Of a stretch of DNA of 64,000 nt, positions 51,869-63,246 are shown in pieces. How positions within the stretch are numbered: the stretch's first letter is position 1; every line of letters starts with the position of its first letter. The DNA comes from Neospora caninum Liverpool (lineage: Eukaryota > Apicomplexa > Conoidasida > Eucoccidiorida > Sarcocystidae): assembly GCF_000208865.1 (NCBI RefSeq), contig NC_018398.1:3100001-3164000 (forward strand). The letters are read 5' to 3'. A model generated the notes under the pieces. It did not search any database and had not been told where the DNA came from. It worked only from the letters and a program-made list of their open reading frames with translations. The translations under genes and the position numbers were made by a program.

Positions 51869-52342
51869 GACCACACACACGCGGGGGTGTATGTACACCG
51901 TTAGTCGGGAAGCCGACGCAGGGAAGAGGCGGGAACGGCGAGAAAGCGTAAGGAGAGGCGATGGGCGGACGAGAGAGGTCTACGACAGCTCTCCACAGAA
52001 TTACAAACTAAGCAAGTGAGAGCTCTGAGCGTCTGCAACCCAATAGATGGGCGGGGGCAATGCATTGGAGGCCTTGGACGGTAAAACAGGTATGCCGTTG
52101 CGCAGGTTTACATGGCGCGTTATGGATCTGGAGAGAAAAGGTTTTTCCGTGGGAGAAATTCGCGCGTTTCAGAGACTTCAAACGAGCAGCGAACGTGTGT
52201 CGCTTTCCTATCTCTTGAGGCGTCTGCCCCGGTTGGTCGCCTGTCTCTTCCTTCACCGTTAAATCGTTCCGGTTTACGTTGCGCGTTCTTCTGTCTAGTC
52301 CTCTCGTCTTTCGTGCCAATCACGTTTTGCTATCCAGCTACC
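51869..52342. other. Short convergent spacer between Ku70 and PEX14-PUB
   Basis: Only 474 bases separate the two stop codons, so both 3' UTRs must be packed here or overlap. A GGTGTATGTACACC element lies 18 bases after the Ku70 stop (51886-51899). Confidence 0.55.
51886..51899. promoter_or_regulatory. Near-palindromic GGTGTATGTACACC element
   Basis: Perfect copy of the 14-base element, in the presumed 3' UTR of Ku70 and also about 440 bases downstream of the PEX14-PUB stop on the opposite strand. Confidence 0.4.
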
Positions 52343-54479
52343 TTATGTTTCAGCTTTCGAATCGTTTGCCCGCGGGACGCAGTCGCCTTCCTTCTCCATC
52401 TCTACATTTCGATCTGATTCCATCGTTGCGTCTGCCTCTCCCTGCGCGTTTTCCTCTCTTCTCTCATCTGTCGGTCCTTCTCTCGCTTGTCTGTTTTCTG
52501 TATGGCTTCTGTCCTTGCGCGTGTGCTCCTCGTCCGGGTCGGCTGCCTCTCTCGTCTCTCCTTCCAATCTCGTTCCCTCTTTCCTCGGGTTCTCGCCACT
52601 GGTCTCGTCCGTTTTGGTGTCTGTTTCCTCCGCCTCAGGCTCTGCCTCACTCGCTTTCTTTTCCTCTCCCTTCCTCTGCATGCCGTTTTCCTCTCCCCCG
52701 CTCTTTGTGTCTTTCTTCGAGTTCTGTGTTGGCTTGTTCATTTCTTCGTCTCTCGCGCGCTGCCCCCGACAGCACTCTTCAGCTGATGCATGCGTCGAAG
52801 CCTCGAGAGGCGACGAGGCAGAGAACGAAGACAAGAGAGAAGAGGAAGAAAACGAGGAAGAAGAAAAAGGAGAACAAGAAGAGGAAAACGAGAAACAGGC
52901 TCCCGGAACCGATGCGGCAGTGGGGGCATGGGAAGCAGGCAACGAAGGGGGAGCGGCAGCAGCGAGCGGCGTGGGACTGACAGAGAAAGAAGAGAAAGAA
53001 GACGATGAGGCAGAAGGCGAACACGCCTGTTCCGGTTTCTGCGCCATGGTCTCAAGCGTCCGGAGATAGGCGAGAGCCAGGGACTTCGCCTCCACCACTG
53101 ACGCGATATCTGCTGTCGCCGGATACGCCTGATCGACAGCAAAGCGAAAAGGAACAGGCACACGCAAAACTCACGCAAGATGGCACTGCATGCAGACGAG
53201 GCCGAAACAGCAGCAACAGGGGAGACGACGGAGCCGCGCACAGCCCGGGCGAAACCGACACGAAGAGGCGCCCCCACCAGCTTTGAAAGCGTGCAAACGA
53301 AGGAAAAAGTGAAAACGAAGAAGCTGCAGGGAAGCGCATGAGAGCGGTGGGACCGCGGAGGCGACGCGAGGCAGACACCAAAAGAAGAGAGGACGAGCCC
53401 AAAAAAGAGACACCGGTCGAAACGCACAGCGCGAGAACGAACAAAGGCAAGAACGTGAGAAGGCCGCGTGAGATTTTGGTGACTAGGAAGATACAAACGC
53501 ATGAGAAAGAGGCCAGGTGTGAGACACAGAGACACGCGACGATCTACCCACAAGTGTGAAAGAAGCACAACTTGGTTGTCTGTATTTCATAACTGGAGTC
53601 ATATTCAGTATCTAGGTATTGGAATCATATTCAGTATATAGGTACGACAATGTCTCCGTTTATTGGATCTGAGTGAGAAAAAGGATGGAGACACCCTCGG
53701 GGCTCTCCCGAAGGAAGACAGGGCAGAGGGCGATCTTGGTCTCAGCCGAAGCCTCGAGAGCGTTTTAGGCACGCCTCAGCACACACGGTGATGGTGAACC
53801 GGTGGTAGGGGCACTTGGGTAGGATGTTTCCCGTGCAAATGCCCCACGTTTAAAGAAACTCCACGTTCTTCGATTTTCCACAAACTCTGTCGCTTCGGGT
53901 CCTGATCTGCGCTTACGAGAATCGTGCCTTGGGGACAGAAACCAACCGCCTCTAGAAACGCCGACACTTCCGCCAGCATTCCCTTGAACCTTTCTGAAAA
54001 ACAGAAACGTTACCACTAAACACAGATTGACCCCGCAAAACCGTATCCTGTTTCTAAGTGGAAAATGCGGAGTGCGAAGAGGCCCGGGGTCGTATGACGC
54101 GCGTGGCACCTCCCCCTGCCTGTCTCTGTTTTGTATATTCATATATATATATATATATACACGTGGACAAATGCATCTTTGCACATAGACATTTATACAA
54201 GTGCAAGTGAAGAGGTATGGCTACGTATTGTGATGCTCTCGGGTGTACAGCTGATTTTGTTTTTATTTCTACCTGGTAGTCTCCCTGCCGCCTTTCATTT
54301 CCACGGATAGCCGTATTCACCAAAAGATTGCGATGGCTAGTGAGAGATCCCTAGAGATGGTGATCCACACCTTTTACTAATTAGGAATCCGCACATCAAT
54401 AGGTATGTGGAAATGTGTGAAAATGACAGACCGCAGCAAAGGAGAGAGAAACTCCTCCATCTCAAAATGTGCACGTACG

Positions 54480-54511
<32 letters not shown>

Positions 54512-56532
54512 CAGATATGTATAGACATGTAGAGAGAGACTTGCTTATGCATGTACCTTCGTATCTACAGATTTTTGCGTTCGCACGGTCAGGTATATAT
54601 AATCTGTGCGTTTATGCAGGTATGCTTGCATGTTCAGACCGCAATAGGAGAGTCGCAGTAGTAGGAAAACTCGAGGAAACGTAGACGCTTAAACGGAGGT
54701 CCCAAACGCAGAGAGCAGCGTTGCCTTTGCCTACCTTCAAACCGCGGCGAGCGGGTGTTGATGCGCGAGTACCGAGCCCGAACTTCCTCCGTAGGGGCAG
54801 ATTCCAAATTCGACAGCATCAGCTGAACAGAGCGAAAGGAAGGAGGAAATGAGAGCACAAGCAAGCGGACATGCAGACAGGTTGGGCCCGAATCGAATGG
54901 CGGGCGAGGAGATGAGAGAACGCGCACAGAGCAGAGACCTTTGAGTCGCGGCGAGCTGACGGTCGACCACAAACGAAACAGGGCGAAACCCATGGACAGG
55001 CAAAACATACACACAGCGGCCGGGCACGTTGAAGGATCGTGAGATGCAAACGCTCCGAGCGAAGAAGAGAAGAATTTGGAGACGACGCGCAGGGGCAGAG
55101 GGTAGCGCGGCAAAGACGCAGAGAGCGGCTCATGCCAGGGGGGAAAACAGCCCAGCAGAAAATGGGGATGGGAGTGGACAGACACCTCAGAAGTGGATCG
55201 TTTTGTCCCTCTGCATGTGTGTCGCTCACCACTAGAGTTCCCAGTGATTTCTGTTTTTCCGGGAGATCTGTCGGGAGGGCGTAGGCAAGGCGCTCGAACG
55301 CCTCCCCGAGAACCTTTCTTTCAGCGACCCTGTGGAGCAACGCCCCCGCCGAGGAGGAGGTAGAGGCTGAAATCGCGTCCTCTCGCTGTGTCGCTCCCGC
55401 ATGGCTCCGCCGCGCGTCAGGTGTCCTTTCTTCCCATCCAGATGCGTTTTCATTGCTGTCCTCGAATCCCAGCGCCTGAGCGCTCTCTATTTCCTGGTTT
55501 CGCGTCGGTCGCTCCAGAGGCGTACAGAGGTCGTTTCGCCCCTCTTCGCTCTCTGCATGCGCCGGGGGTTTCTCGTTTTTCCAAGTTTCTTCCGATCTCG
55601 CCGAATCCTTCTTTACATCGGCCTCGCTTCGCGGCGCCTTCTCCTCACTCATGCGCCGCCACCAGGCTCGAGCGCCAGCCTCGTCCGTCACCCCTGCTCG
55701 GCCTTCTTCCCGCCCCAAGGCGAGGGGGGGTTTGGTCGCTGGCGCTGGTTGCCAAGGCGTCGACGAATTGGGGGAAAACGGGGCAGAAAAGACGAAGGAG
55801 GAAGCGACGCGCCCGTGGGGAGGCTGTAACAGCGAGGCGCCGCCTCCCTCCTCCGCAGGCAAAAACTCGGGCGAACGCGAGGGAGAAGACGCGCGAGAGG
55901 AGGGAGACTGCGATGACCCCTCCGGTGGCGAAATGAAGGTGAAGAGCTCTTTGTCGACAGGGGAGGCAGGACCCGATCTCTTTCCGAGAAGGGCTGAGAC
56001 AGTTTGCAAAAGCCGTTCCAGACGGCCGAGGGTTGCTGTCTGTCTCCGAAAGAGCGCGAGCAACGCTGCGTCCCTCTGGTCGCCGCTCAGGGCCACATGG
56101 GCCGGATCGCTGGTCTCCTGGAAACACGCAAGCGGATTGCTTCTTTCGATTCGTTTTCGGCCCACGGCTTCTCTGGTGTGTGGCGCCCTGGTAGGGTCTT
56201 CGCTGTCAGCCTCGCGAAGGATTCCCTTCCGTCTTTTCCCCTTTTCGCCGCGCTTTATTCCGGTCGCTCCGCCATCCTGACCAAGCCTCGCAGCGGACAA
56301 TGAGGGTATGTGAGCAGACGATCCACTCGGCCGATGGGAAGGCGAATCCTGGGGCCTGCTGACGCCTCGCGCCTCCTTTTGTCGATCAGCCAGTCTTCCG
56401 GAAGTCCCCCGAGCACCCCAAAAAAGCCTCCGCGGCTTCTCTGGGAACACATCTGCTTCGTCGTCGTCGTTTTCCTCTTCCTCTTGTTCTGCCTCTCCCT
56501 CTTCCTCTTCTTCCTCTCCATCTTCTCCCTCT

Positions 56533-56563
<31 letters not shown>

Positions 56564-59291
56564 TCTCTTCTTCCTCTTCTTCTTCGTCTTCTTCCTCTTC
56601 TTCCTCTTCTTCCTCTTCTGTTTGGTTCTTTCTACAGGGGCCCGACGATCGGGAGGCCTCAGGGAGTGCAGGCGAGAAGAGAGATTGGCCGAAGGAGAGA
56701 GCGAAGGGACTATTTCTCTGAAGAGAAGAAGTGAGAAAACCAAAGGAAAAACAAGTCAGGGAGGGAAGGTTGAAAGACGGGTCAGGCGCCAGTTCTAGAA
56801 AATGCGCGCCACACTTTTCTGTCCCGGTGAAAATGTCGATGCACCTGACGATGCCGAAGTAAGTCAGGAGGTACACACCATTATCGGTCCACTCGAAATT
56901 CTTGAAACGCACAGAACACAAACACAAAAACAAACATCTGCCACACACAGACATAGAAAGAGAACCACACACGAATACCCTACACAGGACGCCCTAAGCC
57001 GTAAACTCCTAAACATATATAGATATATATACATATACACATACATATATAGATATATATACATATACACATACATATGTATATATGTATATGTGTATAT
57101 ATGGGCAGATGTTGCGAGAAGAGCAGGACACAATCAGTTTGGTCTGTGTGTACACCTTGTGCAATGGAGTGTGTAGGTTGACAGGGCAACAGTTATTTTT
57201 GCTTTGTTGGCACGAGGCTTGGCTGCTTTTTGTCTGGTTCTTCTCACCGAGAAAAAACGAGTCAGGGCGGCAGCGCCTGCCGCAACGAGAACAAGGGAAG
57301 AGAAGTAGAGAAACCTGCTTGCGCCGCTTCCGTCTCTTCCTTCTCCTTCTCGGCCTTCGCTGCTGGTGCCTTGTTGCACTTCGCCTCTCGCTGGCGCTCT
57401 GTCAGTTTCCGGCCAGGTCGCCCAAGGCGCTGAGGCCGTAGTTGCGAACGGATAAGGAAGTGCAGAGTGAGAGGACGGCAAAGCGTCGCCTTTGTGCGCC
57501 TGCAGAGGCGCTTCGGATAGAGAACCTACGGGCTGGCCACCAGGAGGCGAGAGCTGAGCATGCGCGTCAAAAGAGGAAGCGAAATGGTGAGGAGGAAGGG
57601 ACGCAGAGAGGAGACGAGCTCTCCGAAAGGACTCGTCAATCTCGAATTGCGAGAGGCCTTTCTGTAACAGAAATGTCCTCTTTGAAGCGTCGGGAGCCGA
57701 GGCAACTGCAGACTCCATAAAAAAAGAGATTTGACGTGTACACATGTAGATATATCTAGACGCCAATACCTCTAGAAATAGATCTCATATATATAACCGT
57801 CTACTTAGCCCCTGACCATATTCATTGTCAAGTCGATATATATATATATATATGTATACAAACATATTTGCGGTTTGGCAACTTTTGTGCCGCTTACACT
57901 ATCTCGCGCACGTCGATCGTCTACAGATTCACAGCCGCTATACAGACAGCATAGATACAGATATAGAGAAACAGGTATTTTGGCCATTGCTGTTTCTTTA
58001 GTGTTTCCCCGCATCGTCTTTCTACAAGTAATGAGAGTAGATATGAGCTGTTCTCCCTCTCATCTCCCCGCCTGCGCGGGAGGTGTCGCCCGTGCCGCCG
58101 CTTTGCCTTTCTCGTCCACCGACTGTCTTTCGTGGACCGGTTTTCTTTTCCTTTGAGTTCTCTCCTTTAGCTGTCTCGTCGACTGTGTTTGTGTTTCCGA
58201 TCGCTGGAGCACGCGAACTCAACAAGGCATCTTCCCTTCACACCTCTCTGCTTGCTCCAGTTAGCGTACACTCTTTATGGTTTCCCTCATTCCGATTCAC
58301 CCAGAGACAGGGTTCCCTGCCTTCTTCTGTTGCATGCGCGGATTTTCTGTGAAGGCTCACCGGCGGGCTGTTGAAGGAAGCTGACGGCGCTGTTGATTCT
58401 CTTTTCGTCGTCGCGCTGGCTGTTCAAGTAGTTCGCTTCCTGTTCTCGCTGTCTCTCCGCCGCGAAAGCTGCTTGTGCCGTGGAACCCGCAGAAGGAAAC
58501 CCCGAAGAAGCAGTCGAAGGGAAATTCGAAAGATGCGCGGAGGAGGCACGTCCGCCATTCGCATTTGAAATTTCGATTTCTCGTCCGGTTTCTGCTGGCG
58601 GCGGTTCAGCTGTTTTGCGTTCCCTGTGGGCGTTCGCTGTCGCCGCGGATTGAGGAGGGTTATTACCCTCCTGCTCTCCGCGACCTGCCGGGTTTTCGTT
58701 CAGACCACCTGACCGGTTGCCAGCGAGACCCGAAGAAGGACGGGTTGGTTGTGGAAGACAAGGGACGGGGGCGAACGGGGTCTGAGCATGCGACGGTAGT
58801 GAAGGATTCACGTAGATCGAAACAGTCGGAGCAGCAGGGACACCGAATGAGCCGGGAGGATAAAGCGAAGGAGCCGACGAGGCCGGCATCGACACGGACG
58901 AGGCAAAGGAAGCAGTTGAAGGCGTTGAAGACGGAAGAAGAGACGAGGATAAACCACGCTTCGCACCAGGCGGAGACGTGGATCCCACAGAAAAAGGAGG
59001 CGGGGACGTCACAGGGATGGGAGCGGCGGAAGAGGAAGCAAGATGGCCAGAAGAGGAAGAAGGGGCAGAACAGGTTGACGACGAGGGGGAAGAAGAGGAA
59101 GAAGATAGAGACGAGGTAGAGGAAGAAGATGGACGAGGATGGGGAGAAACAGATGCCGGAGGGAGAGCGGGCAAAGAGGAGGGTGGAGGAGACGACGAAT
59201 CGGCTAGAGATGTCGGAGAGGGAAGGCCTGAAGTGGCAACCGAAGCAGCCTCAACGGAGGCTTGAGCCGTCGCCAGTTCTGCTCTATCCAT
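52343..59291 (-). CDS. PEX14: PEX14-like peroxisomal docking protein with C-terminal PUB domain
   Basis: Exons in transcript order: 59291-58361, 57705-57248, 56900-55230, 54822-54735, 53993-53917, 53128-52343 (TGA); 1336 aa, phases closing throughout. Residues 294-341 form a PEX14 N-terminal domain (INSAVSFLQQP, then TFLLQKGLSQFEIDESFRRA), the module that binds Wxxx(F/Y) motifs of the import receptor PEX5.  Unusually it follows about 290 Ser/Pro-rich residues. One membrane segment lies at about 440-460 (FLYFSSLVLVAAGAAAL), then an acidic block from about 557, and a probable coiled coil at about 735-770 (LLALFRRQTATLGRLERLLQ). Residues 1021-1096, spread over the last three exons, read as a PUB domain (LESAPTEEVRARYSRINTRS; FLEAVGFCPQGTILAYP; ALAYLRTLE), a known binder of the p97/CDC48 tail. 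The exon carrying the coiled coil has no early ATG and joins both sides in phase, supporting one gene. The ATG at 59291 has a good context. Confidence 0.83.
54480..54508. repeat. (TA)n microsatellite in a PEX14-PUB intron
   Basis: About 29 bases of TA in the intron that interrupts the PUB domain coding sequence. Confidence 0.88.
56455..56632. repeat. CTTCCT-rich block encoding the acidic run of PEX14-PUB
   Basis: A CTC/CTT/TCC-rich stretch whose minus strand is read as a Glu/Asp run in PEX14-PUB exon 3 (from about residue 557). Another minus-strand frame would give a Lys/Arg run, but only the acidic frame is open across the whole exon. Confidence 0.75.
57013..57072. repeat. Tandem 30-base repeat, two perfect copies
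   Basis: A 30-base AT-rich unit beginning ACATATATAGATATATATAC is present twice in tandem (57013-57042 and 57043-57072), inside the intron just upstream of the long PEX14-PUB exon 3. Confidence 0.85.
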
Positions 59292-61055
59292 TTGGTGCCC
59301 GGTGCACGAAGAAACAGGGCGGTGGAAAGCATCTGAGGAGCAGCGGCTAGAAGAGGCGCGAGAAAAGCAAGGAAGCGGAAGGCAAAAAATGAACACTGAC
59401 CCAGCTAGCTGTGTTTAGAAGAACTTGCGGCTGAGAAGGCAGCAACGGAGAAGTCGAAACGAGCGAGAAAGGAACACAGCAAAAGGACGGAAGGATAATA
59501 CCGGCGAAGCGGACGGGGACGGAAACTGTTCATATCCGAGGAACGCCACCGACGGCATGACGACAGCCGGAGAGTTGTGAGGGAAACTCAAGGCCACGGG
59601 CGGCCACGAAATTCGCTTGACACGCGGAGCAGGCGGCAAACGAAAGAAAACAGGAACCGAGCTCACGCTGCCGGATCCGAGAGCATAAGGCGGGAGGGAA
59701 AACGGCAATGCAACACAACGGCGAATTGGGGCGTAAGTTGGCAGACTCAAAAACGAATTTTGGGAGAAATCGTCAGGAAGCGGAGCGACAACGAAGGGAT
59801 CGAACCGAAGCCCGTGAAGGCTGAACGCGGAAAAAGGCAGGAACGAGAGGGCGAAAACGCCGCAAAACCGTTCTGGGCATAGAAAAGGCACGGCACACGG
59901 CGCGGATCTGTACCCACAAGCGCTGTTAAAAACCAGCGAAGAGACGCTGATCCACCGGGGAGGAAAACGGGCAACTGACGATGACGATGACGATGACAGA
60001 ATCTCGCGAGCGACGTTGTGCAGGGGTGAGGATCTGAGAAGAACGAGAGAGGCCTATCGCGAGTGAATCGAAGTCGACTGCCGCGCTATCCCTGTTCGTA
60101 GCTCGTAGATTATGCGCGTATTTTGTGGTTTCGGGACAGAGCGAAAGGCTCTACGAGCGAGCTGGAGGAACCCGCAATGATTACGCGGCGCAGTTGAGAC
60201 CTCTGTGGACAGAGGAGTTGATCTGCCACGGACTGCGGGTATCTGCACATATCCGACTGCAAACTATGGAAACGGAGGCAGTCGAAAGCTGCGAGCCTGC
60301 AACACAGGGAGGTGACCAAAACGCGAGGGACAAACTGGGGCCAACCGAAGGCGAAGAAGAAAGCGATTATGAACAAGAACGCGAGTCACGGAACAGAGCG
60401 GAGCAGAGAGCAGTGGTTGCGCCTCCTCTCGACCGCGAGGCAAAACCGCCAAGTTTTTGGCAACGGCGGAAAGGAAGATCGAACGAAACGCCAGTCTCTA
60501 ACGAGCGGCAATAAAGAGAAGGGACACCTGACTGATACCAAGGGGGGTTTAGGTAGAAACAGGAATCGTGGATATCCCGAGCGAGGATTCGGCGGTTCCC
60601 AGGAGAGTGCTTTAAAGGGACACCAAGTGTACAAACACCTTCGAGTGCCCAAGGGGGAGACATGACGCCCAAGCGGGCACGCGATCCAAGGCACTCTCGT
60701 AAAAACGAGGAAAGAAATAGACCGCCAGCATTTCGCTAGGCAGGCAGTCCCCAAAAGACAGAGCAGGAGGCGAGAGAAGGGGCCGAAGGGGAAAACCGCG
60801 CAAGTTTTTGGCTAACTCTTCGATTATCGCCCTTGCCCGGCGTCGGATTAGACGCGCGTGGAACCGCCAAAGGCGCAGCAGAGCCGCGGAACCTGGATGA
60901 GGAGAGACACGAAAGAGAAAAGAATGTACAGTCTAGGGGGTAGTCTACTTTTGGCCAGAAAACGAACCGAGAAACGATGTGCATCCACACCTCGGGGCCA
61001 GCTGGCTAAGTCGAAGCTCCTCTAGCCAACTCGATAGCTGCTTTACGTCTCAAGC

Positions 61056-61068
61056 TGTACATACACCC
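61056..61068. promoter_or_regulatory. Near-palindromic element, reverse orientation
   Basis: TGTACATACACCC, the reverse complement of GGGTGTATGTACA, in the divergent promoter region upstream of PEX14-PUB and the coiled-coil gene. Confidence 0.4.
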
Positions 61069-62451
61069 TCAACAGCGAGAACAAAAATAATCACCCCGAC
61101 AACGAGCAGACGGAGCAACCGCTAAAGGCGTTTCGCAGAAACAAGCACAGACCAGAAACCCAAGTGACCACGTGTCCACAGTCAGGGAAGCGATAGATGC
61201 TGAGACCCTCAAAAAGGGGTACAGCGGAAACGAGAAGTACGCGATAAATGCGAGGATACTGGCAGTTACCACATAGACAGGAGGGTAAAAAGAAAGAGAA
61301 CGACGAGAGTGGAAAGCACCCCGCTAGGGTACGGCTGGCCTCGGGGGTGTTGCAGGTGCCCCTCCACTGAGATGCTTCAACGTCGAATGTCAAACTTCAA
61401 AAGTGTAACAGTGAGCGAGCGACGTACTTGCATCACAGAAACATTTGAGTCGATCTGGCAGTGCATCACATACTGCAATCAGCGTATGTCTCTGTATATG
61501 TAATACACACGCATACATATATAAACCTTAGTGGAAACATATTCACTTGCATATCCACATCTATTTCCAGGATCCTGTGTTTGAATGTGTGCACTATGGT
61601 GCTGCTGATGAAAGTTGTCCACTGACGATGAATTTGAACAATTCTACATTTCTTGTAGATGTCTGTAAGCTGCACAGTAATGCATAGCTTCAGTTGACAT
61701 ACGTCTACTTCGATACACCTGTATCCATAAGCAAAACTTCTTTGAATAAAGATGGATACGTTTTCAGGATGTTGCCGTAAAAAGTGTTTGAGGCCATTCC
61801 ACCTCGAGGTGAAAACTTGTTGTCGCCTGTAAAACCGGCCATCCGTGTTGTGAAACTTAAGGGGACCGCGTGTACCTCGTGACATCCTCTCTACAGCGCT
61901 TCTCGCGTGCCTGCGTGTGGCAACAAGAAAAGCTTTAGCTTCGACCCCTCGTTTTTTTCCGAAAAAAGTCCATTCTTTTACGCTCGGCAAGACATCCGCA
62001 GTACCGTCCCTGTCGCTCGCAGGGTCCCTATTCAGCACGTGATCGTGTTCTCTGGCTGTACCAGATTCCACCCATAACCGGTTTTTGTGGCAGCCTATTT
62101 GGCGAAAAAAGAGGTGCCACACGAGCGAGCGGAATCCGCGGCACCCGGTGAACGGATTTCTCCCGAAACGACTGGAATTCACCGCCCACGAGAACCCCCC
62201 CCCTAGGGAATCGTGCACTTTCTCGCCAGCCCCCCCAGACAATCGCGACGTGTGTGCGCGCCCTTCGTTCGCCAGTGGCCAGGTCTGGGGCCGATCGCGT
62301 CCTCTCTCTCAGCCACACCACTTTCCCTCCCTTCTCACAGAGCCAAATGGACAGCAAACGGCAAGTGCTTCTGAAACCTCTCGCCGGTATTTTTCGAAGG
62401 AGAGAACAGCCGTTTCCTCCGGTGGAAAAACTCGGCAACCCAGCCATCTTC

Positions 62452-62467
62452 GGGTGTATGTACACCC
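62452..62467. promoter_or_regulatory. Near-palindromic GGGTGTATGTACACCC element
   Basis: The longest copy, 16 bases with inverted arms of seven bases, about 780 bases upstream of the coiled-coil gene ATG. Confidence 0.45.
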
Positions 62468-63246
62468 GGCTCGCGGCAACGTCTACACCAGTTAACCTAG
62501 CGCCGTGTCTGTACACGAACCAGGCGCCCGTGTCCCCCCGAGGATTCTGTGTTTGAGTCGATGAATTTCGTTGCTTTTGTTTCCCTTCTTGAGGGCTCTT
62601 TCTGTAGTCTACTATCTCATTTTCCTGGGATTAAACGCGTTTCCCCGCCTGGAAAAATGTGACCGGGGCGCTGTCTCTGACCACGGGATCTCCAGCTGGA
62701 CACCGCGCGACTCAAGGGTGTGCAGCGAGAGAGACGCGGATGCCGACTTTCGATAGCGTGACGACACGGACTTTGACGTGCCGAGGCGCAAGCTGTAGCG
62801 AGACGCCCACGAGCGAGCGCTTCCCTAAGATCTTTTTTCCTGTTTTCTCCGCTCCCCTGTTTCTGCGGCGTGCCCCGTTTTTCGCAGGAGAGACAGGAGA
62901 GTAGGGGGATGAACACGCAGTTTCCTCGTCAAGGTTTTAGCGCGGGGCTCTTCCCGTCAGGGTCGGCCTGTTCCCTGCGGAGCGGCGCTTCTCACCCCTT
63001 CGGCTTTCGTTCACTCCTCCAAAGACTGGGCCTCCTTTTATTGAAACTTGAGTCATTCTCTCTCTTCTTCTGCCCCGTGTGACTGCTCCGCCGTCGATTT
63101 TTCTTCGGTCTCCAATCTCTTTATCCTTGCGGGATCCCCCGTCTCCTTTGTCTCCGGTGTCTGCTGTCCCTCCCACCCGACTCTCTTGCCCCTTCTCTTC
63201 TTCGGCGAGAGCATTCCACTTTCCCCTTCTTGTGCGCTTCCCCACG

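Larger units (their letters stand above)
59292..63246. promoter_or_regulatory. Divergent promoter region of PEX14-PUB and the coiled-coil gene
   Basis: Nearly 4 kb with no supported gene. It holds a GATGAC tandem (about 59977-59998) and two copies of the GGTGTATGTACACC-type element in opposite orientation (61056-61068 and 62452-62467). A 258-codon minus-strand frame at 61466-62242 and a short frame starting at 62347 were judged non-coding or undecidable. One or more non-coding first exons may lie here. Confidence 0.45.

Noticed and set aside
56255..56743. Lys/Arg-rich minus-strand frame considered as the true reading of PEX14-PUB exon 3
   Set aside because: It stops at 56255, whereas the acidic frame stays open for 557 codons and joins the neighbouring exons in phase.
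57001..57110. AT-rich repeats considered as a replication origin or matrix attachment site
   Set aside because: Similar TA/CATATA repeats occur in most introns of the window, so nothing singles this one out functionally.
62347..62556. Short frame starting with an ATG at 62347, considered as a small gene or first exon
   Set aside because: No signal, domain or splice link. It contains the palindromic element and sits in a promoter region.
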